64,000 bases of DNA from Crotalaria pallida (taxonomy: Eukaryota; Streptophyta; Magnoliopsida; Fabales; Fabaceae). Positions 46,177 to 58,409 of this stretch are shown piece by piece. Numbering within the stretch: the stretch's first letter is position 1; each line of letters starts with the position of its first letter. Below the pieces are notes generated by a model. That model was not told the origin of the DNA and ran no database searches. It saw only the letters and a list, made by a program, of their open reading frames with translations. The stretch spans positions 141,326,501-141,390,500 of the forward strand of contig CM075651.1 in assembly GCA_037953625.1 (NCBI GenBank), read 5' to 3'. A program made the translations under genes and the position numbers.

Positions 46177-48698
46177 TCAAGTTCTTGACCTTCGGATGGG
46201 TGAACGGCTGTAGAGAAATAACCGAATAAGCTCCAAAATATAAAATATAAAAAAAAATAAAAAATAGTCAAGATAATTATATTGACTAGGAATACAGTAC
46301 CTGCGGTATCTATCATATTCAGGACTCCTATGCCTACCATATCCGGGACTCCTAGGCCTACCATATCCAGGACTCCTCGGCCTATCATAATCAGGGCTGC
46401 TACGCCTGTCTGCTCCATTATACCTATCATACACAGGGCTGCGTGGACGGCCATAGTCAGGACTTGGTCGCCTGCGATAAGGTGGACTCAGCGATCTCTC
46501 ATAACCTCCTCTCCTTGGACTGTCATAATTGTCACCCCTCTCACTATCATCTCTCAGAGCATACTCCACAGACACAACCCTGTCCAGTATCTTACTGCAA
46601 GTGCAAAGAGAACAAGAAATCAATATTTCTATAATTCTATAGAGTAAAATAAGAAGTCTGAAGTCTGAAAGAATTTTATTAAGTTTACAATCTGTTTATG
46701 TTTGTGTATCTTGACTGAAAAATTCGACTTGTGAAGAAAGATTATTACAAAGTAAATTACCAAAAGGTTAAAGGAGTATGAAATTATTTGTTTATGTTAT
46801 AAATATTTGGGTCATTTTTATATTGTTTTCAAATATACTTTTATTTTAATGTTTGTCATCAATCATATTTTTAATTAAAAAATTGGATTAAATTAATCAC
46901 TAGCCTCATATTTGTACACTCCAGAGCTTTAGTTGCATCTTCTTGTGTTTCAAACTGCACAAATGCAAAGTTCCGCCGAATCCGGACATGAAGAAGTTTC
47001 CCATAAGGTTCAAAGTGCTTTTCTATATCACGAACTCTAGTACGAATTGGGTCAAAGTTAATCACAAAAAGGGTTTTTGTGAGCCTCTGGTTTGGCTTGG
47101 AGCCATCACGATGACGGCCACGTTCACCCTGCCAAAATAAAAGAGCAAACTCTTGTTAAGCTCAGTAGGATGTTTCTTGTGATCTCATCAATGAATATAT
47201 ACACCTAAACATGAACATGAGAATATAATCATACCCTTGCCCATTCTACAGACAGCCTTCGCTTGTCATACCCAAATGGAACATTGTCAAGTGCGCGAAT
47301 TGCTTCTTCAGCATCACGCTCATCCTCATAGTAGACAAAAGCAAAACCTGCAAGACAACAGAACAAGTATTAAAGGCGCAAATGATGATTCAAGACATCA
47401 GCACTAATCCCTCACCAGAAGCACATCAGCCAAAGCGGGAAAATCATTTTCCCTGTCAGGAACAAAGGAATACAACACCTGAATATATGTGAGGGCTGAT
47501 GCACATGAAGCTGTAGAGGTTTTAAATGAGGAACAAAATCTAGATTGCAATTAAAGGTTTAAATCCAAAATTCAGATCTGATATTGTCATTACCAAGCAT
47601 GCTTCTCCATTCAGACAGCACAAGTGATTTCAGAAATAGAAGGCATGACTTGAAAGAATTTCATTGAACCCCTATTATCAATGAAGCTAGGCATGGCTTG
47701 ACAAAATATCATTGTTCCCCTATTTTCAGTGAAGCTAGGCATGACTAAAAAAATTGATTGATGATCCCACTATGAGCATTCTGGTGGAAATGTCAATGTT
47801 GGGTGATGAGGTAAGTGAATGAGGAAGGATGATGTGAGAAAATGCAGATCAGTGAATAGAAGGAGAGCACACAAGCAGGAAGATTGCCTTCCAAAAAAAT
47901 TTTGCAGAAAGGTTGGCGAGCCAAGATAGAAGCTCAGCATGTTTTCCCTTAGTAGAATTTCCTGCGTCAAAAGAAAAACTTGAAAAAAAAAACATGGATT
48001 TTTCTCCAAAGACTTTTTCAATTTTGTGGCTTCCATTTTTTTTTTTCCACGATTACATACGAACTAGACAATCCAGCCACAAAAGCAGCCACCTGCCCAC
48101 TCGTCAACCAATATACGGCTGTCAAAAATATCCTAGATTTCATTTCATTGGCTGTTATTCAAAATACTGTTATCTTTTGATATATTCACTCACTTCACAC
48201 AAATAATGTTGGCTACCAGCAAAAAAATTGTCATCATTTACAAATCATGAATTATACATGCTATATGACCCATGAAGTAGGTCTAACAACTGCTCATTCA
48301 TTTTTTTTATGCCTAATTAAATAATTTAGGTCTAAAATGTTCGTCCCACATGCTAAAAAAATGAAATACAGTCCAAAAAGTGATGACAAGACTGCAGGGT
48401 GTGTTACATAAAAATAAGAATAAAATAGGGTTGAGCTTAAGGGGTTTCAAAGCAACAAAATCCAATGCTCAAAACTCAAACTAACACGGAGAAAGATATT
48501 AAAAACTAAACAACAATCTCCATTCAGCAATAAAATTCAAAATTAAAATGTTGAATTCGTAATTGGAAGAGAGAGTGACAAAGAGAACATACCAGATTTC
48601 ATGTCGACGCGATCAATCCTTCCGTACTTGGAGAACAAGCGTTCGAGCTCCGATTGACGAGTATCGTATTCCAAGTTCCCCGCAAAAATTGGCCTCAT
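46177..48698 (-). CDS. RS31: SR splicing factor RS31
   Basis: Minus-strand exons 48593..48698, 47235..47347, 46905..47128, 46301..46594 and 46177..46207 total 768 nt, 255 aa. RRM1 (about 2-70) starts [20 protein letters not shown] and holds [13 protein letters not shown]2 (about 93-160) has TLFVINFDP and [10 protein letters not shown]. The tail is an RS-type domain with repeated [13 protein letters not shown] units ending [10 protein letters not shown]. This is the plant-specific RS subfamily of SR proteins, which bind pre-mRNA and the spliceosome in the nucleus. The intron after exon 3 uses a GC donor (ATGAG|GCTAGT). The first coding intron is long (1245 bp); in Arabidopsis RS31 a long intron in this region is alternatively spliced in response to light. 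Confidence 0.95.
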
Positions 48699-50376
48699 CT
48701 TCTTCTCTCTTTCAGAGATTAAACTTTTAATTTCGCAGAATAAAAATAATTCAAAAAAAAAACACCACCATTATCACGAACCCGGTAAGAGAGAAAGCGT
48801 ACCTGGATAAGAGAGCTTCGATTGTTTTTTAGGGTTTCGGTGCGTGGAATGAATGAATGATTGTGTTAACAAAAGCGAAGTGAGGTGGTGGGTTTAATCC
48901 ATCTCATAACCGAAAACCCTAACTTTGATATCAGACTTTGTTTACTAGCCGTTGGATTGGATGGACGATCAAGATTTGTGAAGGGCTGTTGCATATTATG
49001 TCTCTGGGCTCCAACTAAGCCTTTGTCAACCAACTAGGCTAAACATTAGTATTCCTTTGTTTCAATTTATTTATATATTGTTTTAGGAGTTTTATATGAA
49101 TTCAAAAAGTTATTTGATCCTTCCATTTAAAAAAATAAGACAATTGTACTATATTATTCTCAAGCTACATCAATTAATCTAAATTTCACATGTTTCAAAA
49201 TGTTTAAGAAAAAGGTTAAAGTCAAAAAAAATTAATTAATGCATTCTCGACATTTCTAAAGTGAAAAATAATTTAGAATGGATGAAGTTGGTTTTTCACT
49301 TTTCAAATTACCCTTATGACAAAAAAATTATTTTCCAATAAAAAAAACTCTTTTTCTCTTGCAAAATTATATTCCAATCCATTCCCACGTATCCTTCATT
49401 CCTGTCATCAAAACTCCATCCTCCTCCAATCTCAAACACTCATCAATACAAACCAATTTTTTTTTAATGTCAAGTATTGGTGGTGACCTAATCTCATGAC
49501 TTACATAAAAGTTCGGATCATGAACATGGATCACTACCTAGCTTTATAAAAAAAAAATTTGTTGTCATGATAATGACTTATATTGAACAGTTAAATCATT
49601 AAACACTTTCTTTGCATTCTATATGGCTTTTATTTGATGGTTTGTTAAAAACATGTTTGTTTTTCAATTTGTTAAAAACTTGTTATCGTGACCTTAGCTC
49701 AATGTCATAAACTAGGGTCACGATCTAACTTCTTTAAAAAAAAATTATGCCATCACATTAAGAACTTTTATATTAAATGATTCAATCATTGAAACTCTAG
49801 CATTCAAAAATTACGAAAAGAGTTTAGGTTAACGAAAAGCGATTTTAGAAAGTTGGAAGCTAGGAATCCTAGTAGTTCTATGTCTCCGTTTTCTTCAGGT
49901 AAAGTTTCCAAATATAGCTGTTATTGATAAGGTAGAAAAGCAAGGTTAGTTGTCGATTTGGTAGTACATCGGAAGATAGCAGAACGAAGTATAGCGAATG
50001 TAAGAGTAAAAAACTTTTTTAGAGACTGAAGCATGTCGAGAGCCGTACAGGCTAACGAGCGAGTGCGTAGTTGCTTCAAATTTAGAAAAATATCATGCAA
50101 ACTAAGTTGGTTGGACATAATAGAAAAATTTTGAATCATTCAAACATGCAATAGATTTAACACAATTTTTAAGTTCAGAAAATTCAGCACGCAAAGATGA
50201 GTCATATTTCTCTACTATTATCCTACCCTCGTTTACTTTGTAAAAATCTAAATCCTCAAAATCATTGTTGTACATTTCAGATTTCGCTCTAAAAATAAAT
50301 TTCCTATCTAACTACTCCTAAGTTCCGAAAATTAATTGGAATCGAATTCCAATCTCCGTCAACGACGCCAAAAACT
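48699..50376. other. RS31 promoter side and retroelement internal DNA
   Basis: The left part is the RS31 5' UTR, possibly with a UTR intron (donor CCAG|GTACGC near 48800 on the minus strand), and promoter. From about 49850 to 50376 the DNA reads as internal leader of a minus-strand Gypsy-like element, with a primer-binding-site-like TGGCGTCGTTGACGGAGAT at 50352-50370. No intact gene. Confidence 0.45.
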
Positions 50377-51475
50377 TGTTGGACTACCGGCAAGTATACC
50401 GGGTCACAAGTAATATAATGGAAGTAAATTATCTTTCCACTCGGGGATTGTGAGTTGTTTCCAAATAATTCTCACTAAAGGGTAATTAAAAGAGAAATCT
50501 ATAAACTTTTTTATTATTTAAATAAACAAACCATTAAAAATAAACTGATTAAAATAGGGTTTGTGAGACAAATAGAGAAAGACGTTAGGAACTAGTTTCA
50601 TTGCATGACTGATTTATTAATTATGAATTTCTATTTTTCATTAAACCCACGACATTCCAGAAGTAATAAAAACCATATGTCTCTGTGAATTTATATTTAT
50701 TATTCAATATGAGAACCCTCAATGTCTTAAGCGATTTTGACATATGAATAACCACAATTAAGAACACCGGAATATTCAAGTCATATAAGCCCTAGATGTA
50801 TGTCTACAAACTAGGTGGTTATAATGTTAGGAAGAACGACCTATTCTAACCCTCAGATGGTCACGTTGGATTAGAGATTCTAAACAAAACATAAATTAGC
50901 TACTTTTATGAATTTTAATTAAAACACAACCAAATAATAGGTTTTGAATGAAAAACATTAATTCATAAATTAAATAAACTCATCCATACAAATCCACCAT
51001 GTTACTAACTACAAAGGGTTTTAGTTACACATTACAAAGAATAAAGTAGAAGAAATAGAATAGGATCCCTATCATAGACAATAAGGAATTACCTAAAAAT
51101 CTTCTCCTCCAATGCTCTCCAAAATATGCAGTCTCCCTCTTTCTCTAAAACCTACTAAACCTAATGCTAAATCCTAGTATATATAGAAGAAGCTAAACCT
51201 AAAATAAATCTATATATAAATCTATATATAAATAAATCTTAAATAAATCTAGAATAAATAATCTAGAATAAATCTAGAGTAAATAATCTAGAATAAATCT
51301 AAAATAAATCTAGAAGATAAATATATCAAAATCCTTGAAATTTTCGATATAGATAGGCCCAACTCACAGAACACGCGCATAGGCGCAGCCCACCCACGAC
51401 TAGGCGTGGCTTCAAAAACATGTCTTCTTCTCTTCCTCGTAGAAGTCGCACCTGGGCGTGACATACCATACGCCT
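50377..51475 (-). repeat. Gypsy-like LTR, minus orientation
   Basis: On the minus strand an LTR end (...GTAGTCCAACA) is followed by AGTTTTTGGCGTCGTTGACGG, the arrangement seen at the 5' LTR of plant Gypsy elements. The LTR interior has repeated AAATCTAGAATAAAT units at about 51180-51310. The outer end is not fixed; 51475 is a guess where a different repeat begins. Confidence 0.5.
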
Positions 51476-51659
51476 AGGGATGGCAATTGGACCCGGACCC
51501 GCGAGTAATACCCGCAACGGGTCCGGGTCTGGGTCCAAAAAAGAGACCTGTGGGTCCAAAGAATGGACCCGTCTGGGTACCCGCTTTGAATGGGTATGAG
51601 TCCGGGTCTAAGATATCCAGACCCGTGGGTACCCAGACCTGTCCATAATTACATATCTG

Positions 51660-51709
<50 letters not shown>

Positions 51710-51725
51710 CCCTGAACTGGTGCAC
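51475..51725. repeat. GGGTACCC/GGGTCCGG-rich repeat with long (AT)n
   Basis: Starts TAGGGATGGCAATTGGACCC, then repeats of ACCCGG, GGGTCC and GGGTACCC type on both strands, followed by an (AT) tract at 51661-51709. Similar starts (TAGGG(A/G)TGG) mark hAT-type ends, but no partner end was found. Confidence 0.5.
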
Positions 51726-52395
51726 TTTTAATTAATTAATTTCTGACTTTTTGCACCCAAACTTCAGGCAATTGAACCCCATCTTCAAACATTACAAATC
51801 AGCATTTCTCTCCATTCTAGCTCCAATCTCCAGGTCTCCAAAGCTCATTTCCATTCCAAAGCATAAATCAACAAATAAAGCTTCAAATACCTGAAAATTA
51901 AATCCAAAACGGATCAAAACGTTCAAGGATTCTAAATTACCTAATTTTCCTAAAAACATAAAAAAACCTAATATTTACTCAAGAAACAAACCAAAACCAT
52001 AGTAAAAGGGAGTCAATTATTGTTCAAAAACATTATATATTAGACCCAAATCAGGTGCATAAAAAAAATTATCATTAGCGTGTCGACAGTCACTCTCATG
52101 ATTGTTCATTTTCATTTTTATTGTCGTGTTTTTATCTTAATGTAGAGTATATAAAGAAATGAAAGAACAAGTTTTTATTTATTGTGATTCTGAATGAATG
52201 AATTTACATGATATAGAGTGCATGTATTTATAGCTTTTACCTTCTCTATATTTAGATGTTTGTTTTGTATTCTTGTGCATTTGTTTGTTACAAAGTTAAC
52301 ATGTACGTGTAGAAATGCATGCAAAACAGGTTGGCAAAGTTTTATTTTCCTAATAATAACAATGATTGTTAATTCAATACTCCCCCTCAATCATT
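51726..52395. other. Probable 3' LTR region of the minus-strand Copia
   Basis: The polypurine tract of the decayed Copia element (minus GATTGAGGGGGAGTA, about 52379-52393) implies that its 3' LTR lies to the left of it, beginning near 52375. The far end of the LTR was not located. Confidence 0.4.
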
Positions 52396-52399
52396 ATTC

Positions 52400-55060
52400 T
52401 CTCTAATCTCATGTCTTGTCTTCATGCCAAGTTTTCCTCTTAGTTCTTCAAACTTATGGCGACTTAGTCTTTTAGTAAAAATATCTTCCAATTGATCATC
52501 AGTGTTGACAAACTTCATTCTCATATCTCCCCGTAATACATTTTCGCGTATAAAGTGGTATTAGACTTTTACATGTTTAGTGTAAGCATGAGACGTCAGG
52601 TTCTCAGCCAAACAAATAGCAAATTGATTATCACTATACAAAGTTATAGTATAATCCGTTGGTTGATGCTATTTTTTCAAAAGATCTTGGAGCCAAAAAC
52701 TTTCTTGAACGGCTATGGGTGCTACTATATATTCTAATTTAGTGGTTGACAATGACAATGTTGGTTGCCTTTTACTGCACCACGAGATAGGTCCTATACC
52801 CAAACTAAATATGTACCTAGTTGTTGACCACCACATATCATAATCACCGATGTAGTCAACGTCACAATATCCAATTAACTTTCCATTTTCATATATTGAA
52901 TAGAAAAACCATAGTTAAATGTACCTTTAACGTATCTCAGAATTCGCCGAACCATATCCAAATGATACTTCTATGGATTTTGCATGAATCGGCTTGCTAT
53001 TCCAACTGCAAAGGAAATTTCTGGACGTGTTAATGTCAGATAGATCAGACTGCCAACTATTTGCCTGTACGTGAAGGTATCTTCTAGATCTTTGCCTTCG
53101 CCCGCACAAATCTTGGTATTGGCTTCTATTTGAGTTGTCATCGACTTGCAATCCAGCATTCCAAATCTTTCTAGAAGATCTCTCGAATATTTTTGTTGAC
53201 ATAAGAATAATCCTTGGCTAACATGGTCCATTTCAATCCCGAGAAAATGTTTCATTTTCCCAAGATCTTTCATTTGAAAGCGAACAGAAAGATTCCTTCT
53301 AATTTGATCAATATCTTTTGTATCATCTCCTGTAATGATGAGATCATCAACATAGACAAGCATAATTGCTAATTTCTCATTTTGGATTTTAATAAATAAT
53401 CTGGAATTAGATGGTGCCAACGAAAAATCATTGTTTAGTAAAAACTCGGCAATTTTTCCATACCAAGCCTTTGGAGCTTGTTTCAAACCGTGTAAGGCTT
53501 TCTTTAACTTGCAAACATACATTGGTTGAGATTCTAACTCAAACTCTTGTGGTTGCTCCATATATATATTTCTCGATCCAACTCACCATATAGAAATGCA
53601 TTTTCAACATCCATTTTCCAGAGATTCCATTATTTACTAGTTGCAATTGCTAATAAAACACGAATAGTGGTAATTTTTGCAACTAGACTAAAAGTCTCAT
53701 CATAGTCCAATCCATATTCTTGAGAAAAATCGCGCGCTACCGATCGAGCTTTGTATCTATCAATTGTTCCATCAAGCGTACCTTTAGCTTGTAAACCCAT
53801 TTGCATGAAATAGGTTTCACATTTTCAGGCTTTGGCACTAGTTCCCACATTTGGTTCTACTCTAGAGCAAGAATTTTTCTTCCATAGCCTTCTTCTATTC
53901 TTGCTTTGTTGATGCCTCATCATAAGTAGATGGTTCCTTAACCATATTCAATTATGCTAAAGCCATATTAACATATTTTTGATTTGGTTTTGGTACCCTA
54001 TTTGATCTTCGAAGTTTTGGTTGTAGAGGTTCTTCTTCTAGTTCATTATAGTGGTCTTCTGAATTCTGATGATGTACTCCGGTTTGCCATGAACTTCTTT
54101 CCACTTTAGGTTCATCTCCAATTTCTGGTGTTGATTATGTAGAATTTCCAGGTACTGAAGACGATTCCCCTATCTTCATGTCAAACTTCTTACGTAGGTT
54201 ATCCTCTATTTCTTTTGTATCAGGTAGTACCACTTGTTCTGGGGACCACCAAGATGATGCTTCGTCAAATATAACATTCCTTGACACATGTATTCGATTA
54301 GTCATTGGATCCATGCATCTTCGTACTTTTCGTTGATCGTTATAGCCGACAAAGATGCCTCGTACTGCCTTTTTTATTAAACTTACTTCGAAGATGGTCA
54401 AGCATAAACACATAACAAACACCTCCAAAAACTCGAAAGTGACTTACCACTGGTTTAAGGTTCCATAGCTTCTCAAATGGAGAAACGAAACTTAATCTTG
54501 CTTGAGACAATCTGTTGATTACATGGGCAATAGTCTTCATACATTCGACCCAAAATCTTGATGACACATTTTTAACATGTAACATGCTTTGACAAATTTA
54601 TGCTAAATGACGATTCTTTCTTTCAGATACTCCATTTTGTTGTGGAGTATTTGGACAAGTAAATTATCTTTTAACTTTATGCTCATATTCTCCACTATTA
54701 TCTGAGCAAAGATATTGTATTCTTTGATCAACTTCACTTTCTGCGTTTTCTTTGAATTCTTTAAATTTCGACAACGTTTCTGATTTTTCTTTCACCAAAA
54801 AAACCCAAACATACTTTGAAAAGTCATCAATAAAAGTTATCATATATTTTAATCCACTTACATACGGTTGTTTGATGGGTTCGGACAAGTTTGAGTGAAT
54901 TAACTCCAGAGGTTACTTTGCTCTATAGCTTAACACCTTAAATAAAAGTTGATGTACCTTTCCATATTGACATCCTACACAGATAATATCTTTTGTTATC
55001 AACTAAATTTTTTTAAAAAATAATTGTTCGCTTCGTTTTAATCTCCTATGATGAACTATA
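52400..55060 (-). pseudogene. Decayed Copia polyprotein (integrase, RT, RNase H)
   Basis: Reading leftwards: gag-pre-integrase remains near 55000, integrase segments at 54888-54340 ([29 protein letters not shown]), a linker with stops, and reverse transcriptase at 53561-52971 ([17 protein letters not shown], catalytic [11 protein letters not shown]). Broken RNase H follows, down to a polypurine tract near 52385. Frames change several times, so the element is dead. An LTR inserted at 55067 cuts its upstream part. Confidence 0.88.
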
Positions 55061-55066
55061 ATATTA

Positions 55067-56543
55067 TGTTGGTACCCCAATATTTGGTGGCCCAAATTGC
55101 AAGGCCCAATCTCTGTAAAGTCCCAAGAAATTATCAAACAAAACAAAATAATAAAAAGACTCTGAGAAAGGCGTGCAAGCATCAAGGATTGTCCAGAGCG
55201 CCATTTGTCCAGAGCATCAGTTGTCCAGAGCGTCACATTTTGATATTATTTCCAAGAGAAGAGAAAGACGTCCTGATGACAAAGAACACAACATGTTTTC
55301 CCAAAGCGCCCCAGGTGTCATGAAAACTCACAAAGAAAGCCATGATAGATGGGAGCGTGCAGGGTATGAGGCTTGTGGAAGGCGCACACGTGCAGACAAG
55401 GCATTCCAGTTCCCCAGGACTACAGGGAGCGTGCATGAGAAGCAGAGCTTCTTTGGCTTACCTCATGCAGCCCTTTCCCAAAGGAAAGACCAAGAATGCA
55501 AGTCTTGTATGCCTCCCATTGCTAGCCATTAATAACAAAGCTCAAAAGGGGAAAGAAGACAAATTGGACTCTGGAAAGGGAGAAACGAGCAGCTACCAAG
55601 AAGGGAAAGTGAGATGGACCAATGGACACAGGGGGAAAAGGAAATAACCAACGGATAAAAGGGACACTATATAAGGATGCCTCCACTAACCAGAACAACA
55701 ACAAGAGATACAACAAGAACATAATCAACATAAACACATAAACACTGGTTCTCTTCTCTAAAATTCAGAGAAAGAACACGAGAGAGATACAAAGAAGGAG
55801 GTGAATCAGAGAGCGCACACCTCCAGCAACCACCATAACAACAACTTCAACCATCAGAACACAACATAGCAGCAACAACACTACACACAAAATACAAGAT
55901 ACTTTCCTCTGCAACTCAGAGGAAGAATACGAAAAGAGGAAGGGAGAGGTACAAAGGCAAACAGCAGAGCGCATACCTCCTACTCCCTTCAAACCCACCT
56001 GAAGTAACTAAGCCAACTGGAGGAAGGCAATCAACAACAATAACACGTTACACACTCAGAGAGAGAACACTGGAGAAGATGACAAGGAGAGGCGGGTAGG
56101 CAGCAAGGGCGTACACCCCCAAATCACCATCACAACAACTACTCCACCGCTGCAGCCACTACGTATCTACCGCCCCCATGGCCTTTCCTTCTCAAGTCAT
56201 GGCCCTAGCCTCCGTAGTAAAAGGCGTACCATCACGATAGAAATAATATCAGCTACTCCCCTTGTAATTATCTGTAGTATTTGTACGCCTTACAGAGCGT
56301 CTTTACAAATCTGACTATTAAAGGTGCCCCTAGCTGCAGGAAGAATAACATTCAGTATTTCCTTCACTTGCACTATCTGTAGAATTTGAGGCCACAACTT
56401 CATAAAGTATTACGAACACATAATCTCATCCTAATCACTGTAATTATTGTTCCCCTAAAAAGCGATCCGGAACATATTCCACTTTTGATATTACATGTAC
56501 TACTACTATTCTAGTAATAATATTTTGTTCCGGATGTGCTCAA
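55067..56543 (+). repeat. LTR of a Gypsy-type element, probably solo
   Basis: Begins TGTTGGTACCCCAATATTTGG inside the decayed Copia. It contains a TATA box (TATATAAG at 55668-55675) and a leader with three diverged repeats of about 150 bp (CTCAGAG(A/G)AAGAA...GCGCACACCTCC). No primer-binding site or coding part follows, so it is probably a solo or partial LTR. The right end is not fixed; 56543 is where the next element begins. Confidence 0.5.
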
Positions 56544-56870
56544 AGGATCCGGATTGTCTAACATAGACAAGTCAATGTCCCTCTAACATAGCCAAATCAA
56601 CAGCTCCAATCTGACCACATATTAACTTCTTTAAAAAAATACAGTATATAATTAAAACAATTTATTTTTGGGAGGTCATAGACGAGGAGGGCGACGACTT
56701 AAGTTTTTGGGAGGATGAGTTCTGAGTTTTGATCTTGATTTTTAAAAAAAATATATGAATTGCCACGTGTCAAGATTTGAGTCATTCGATCAATCCAATG
56801 GTTCAGGATTTGGCTATGTTAGAGGGACATGGATTTGCCAATGTTAGACAATCCTAGACAATCCTTGTCC
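56544..56870. mobile_element. 327-bp TIR element with 8-bp TSD
   Basis: Inverted ends share GGATTGTCTAACAT and CATGTCCCTCTAACATAGCC. The flanks GTGCTCAA (56536-56543 and 56871-56878) are an 8-bp TSD. hAT or Mutator origin is possible. Confidence 0.75.
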
Positions 56871-56894
56871 GTGCTCAAATGTCTACTACAGGAA

Positions 56895-57930
56895 TAGGGG
56901 TGGAAACAGGCCAGGCCGGCCTACAGGGGCCTATAATAGGCCTAATAATAGGCCAGACTCAGGCCATGCTTTTTTTGTAAACAGGCCAGGCTCAGGCTAT
57001 TTTAAAAAGCCTATATAGTCTAAACAGGCCAGACCTAGGCCATGTAAAAAGCCTATTTAGCTTAACAGGCTGGCCTATATAATTTTTATTATTATTAATT
57101 TCATATGTATTTTAAAAATAAAAAATACAATAAATAAAAAACTTAACATGCACAATTATTAAATGGGGATGGAAACAAGTCCCACATTGCTAATGTGAAT
57201 TCACATGCATTCACTTTGTGCAAGTATGCAAGTCATCCTATAGGAGGCTTAATATAATGCAAAATATGCAACTATGCCGGCAACTTACATGATGTGAGAC
57301 TTAATAATATTGATGTGCACTTTGCTTGTCTTGTGTTGGTCAAGCTTGGACTTGGGAAATGCAAGTCCCACATCTTTTATTCATGGAGCACAACATGAGA
57401 ATGTAAGCTATAAAATGGGAATGCAAGTCCCACATCTTTTATTCATGGAGCACAAGATGGGAATGTAAGCTATAAAATGAGAATGCAAGTCTCACATCTT
57501 TTATTCATGGAGCACAACATGTTCTTTAAGCTATAAAATGTTGCTTTGCCAAGTCATGTTGTGTTGAACCATAAGATCACCGGTTTTGAGTGATTTTTTC
57601 GGTTCTCACTGGTTTTGCTTGGACCATTACCGATTCATTGAATAGGCCAAAGTTCATTATTAATCTGGCCAAAGTTTTAGCAATATATAGGCTAGTTAGA
57701 CAGGCTGGCCTATTTAATATTAGGCTTGTCGGCCTATTTAAAAATTTCAAAGTATATAGACTTTTTAATAGGCCAGGCCAGGCTTTTACACAGGCCAAGC
57801 TCATGCTTGAAAAATTTATTTAAATAGGCTAACAGGCCAGACCAGGCCCGAATAATTTATATAGGCCAAGCCTGATTAAGGCCAAAGCCTGATTAAGGCC
57901 AAAGCCTGACCTGGCCTGTTTCCACCCCTA
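56895..57930. mobile_element. Non-autonomous hAT element, 1036 bp
   Basis: Perfect 18-bp ends TAGGGGTGGAAACAGGCC and complement, with a perfect 8-bp TSD TACAGGAA (56887-56894 and 57931-57938). Sub-terminal DNA is rich in (T)AGGCC and GGCCTA units on both strands. It encodes no transposase. A 62-bp tandem repeat lies inside. Confidence 0.92.
57361..57546 (+). repeat. Three tandem copies of a 62-bp unit
   Basis: Units begin GCAAGTCCCACATCTTTTA at 57361, 57423 and 57485 (the third has CTC for CCC). The exact 62-bp spacing and few differences indicate recent tandem duplication within the hAT element. Confidence 0.9.
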
Positions 57931-58021
57931 TACAGGAATACACCCATGACCATTTGCCAGGATGCCCGAGTTGTTGTTTACGTCATCTTAGTTCTCACTA
58001 CATGTAGTCTTCCATCTTTTA

Positions 58022-58151
58022 GAGTATGTTTGGTTGCCCGTTACATAATCAATTCTGGCTCCAAAACCACGTTGGAGCATAAGCAACTGTTAGTAGCGTT
58101 TGCATTTTAGAATTGATTCTGGGCTAAGTCGCCGCAGAACCAAACATGCAC
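58022..58151. mobile_element. Tourist-like MITE, copy 2
   Basis: 130 bp with ends GAGTATGTTTGGTT and AACCAAACATGCAC and TTA on both sides. It is the same family as 24102-24230: both carry AGAATTGATTCTGG-type inner sequence, in opposite orientation. Confidence 0.8.
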
Positions 58152-58183
58152 TTATTAGCATTTTCTTTTTGTGTGCGCCTCAT

Positions 58184-58399
58184 TTTTTTTTTGTCCGTAT
58201 TCTTTGCGGAACCACCGGTATCCCCAAGAGCACCCTTAATACCAGGGAGCCCTTGAGACTAATCCGGAGCGAGCTGCGTGGCTGACTCTCCCAGCGGAAT
58301 TTTTTAGTGGGAATCGAACACGGGACTACTAGCACCCGTGTCCCATTCCCAAGATTTCAGTTAGGGCCTTACACCAACTGAACCAAGTCTCGTTGGTTT
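58184..58399 (-). mobile_element. tRNA-derived SINE, copy 2
   Basis: On the minus strand: box-A-like TGGTTCAGTTGGTG, box-B-like GTTCGATTCCC, a body with CGGATTAGTCTCAAGG and a poly(A) tail. Flanked by a 10-bp TSD with one change (TGCGCCTCAT at 58174-58183, TGTGCCTCAT at 58400-58409). Confidence 0.88.
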
Positions 58400-58409
58400 T
58401 GTGCCTCAT

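Noticed and set aside
46282..46647. 121-aa forward frame
   Set aside because: Antisense shadow of the RS31 arginine/serine-rich exon.
55173..55647. Overlapping frames of about 100-120 aa
   Set aside because: They lie upstream of the TATA box inside an LTR and have no recognisable domain.
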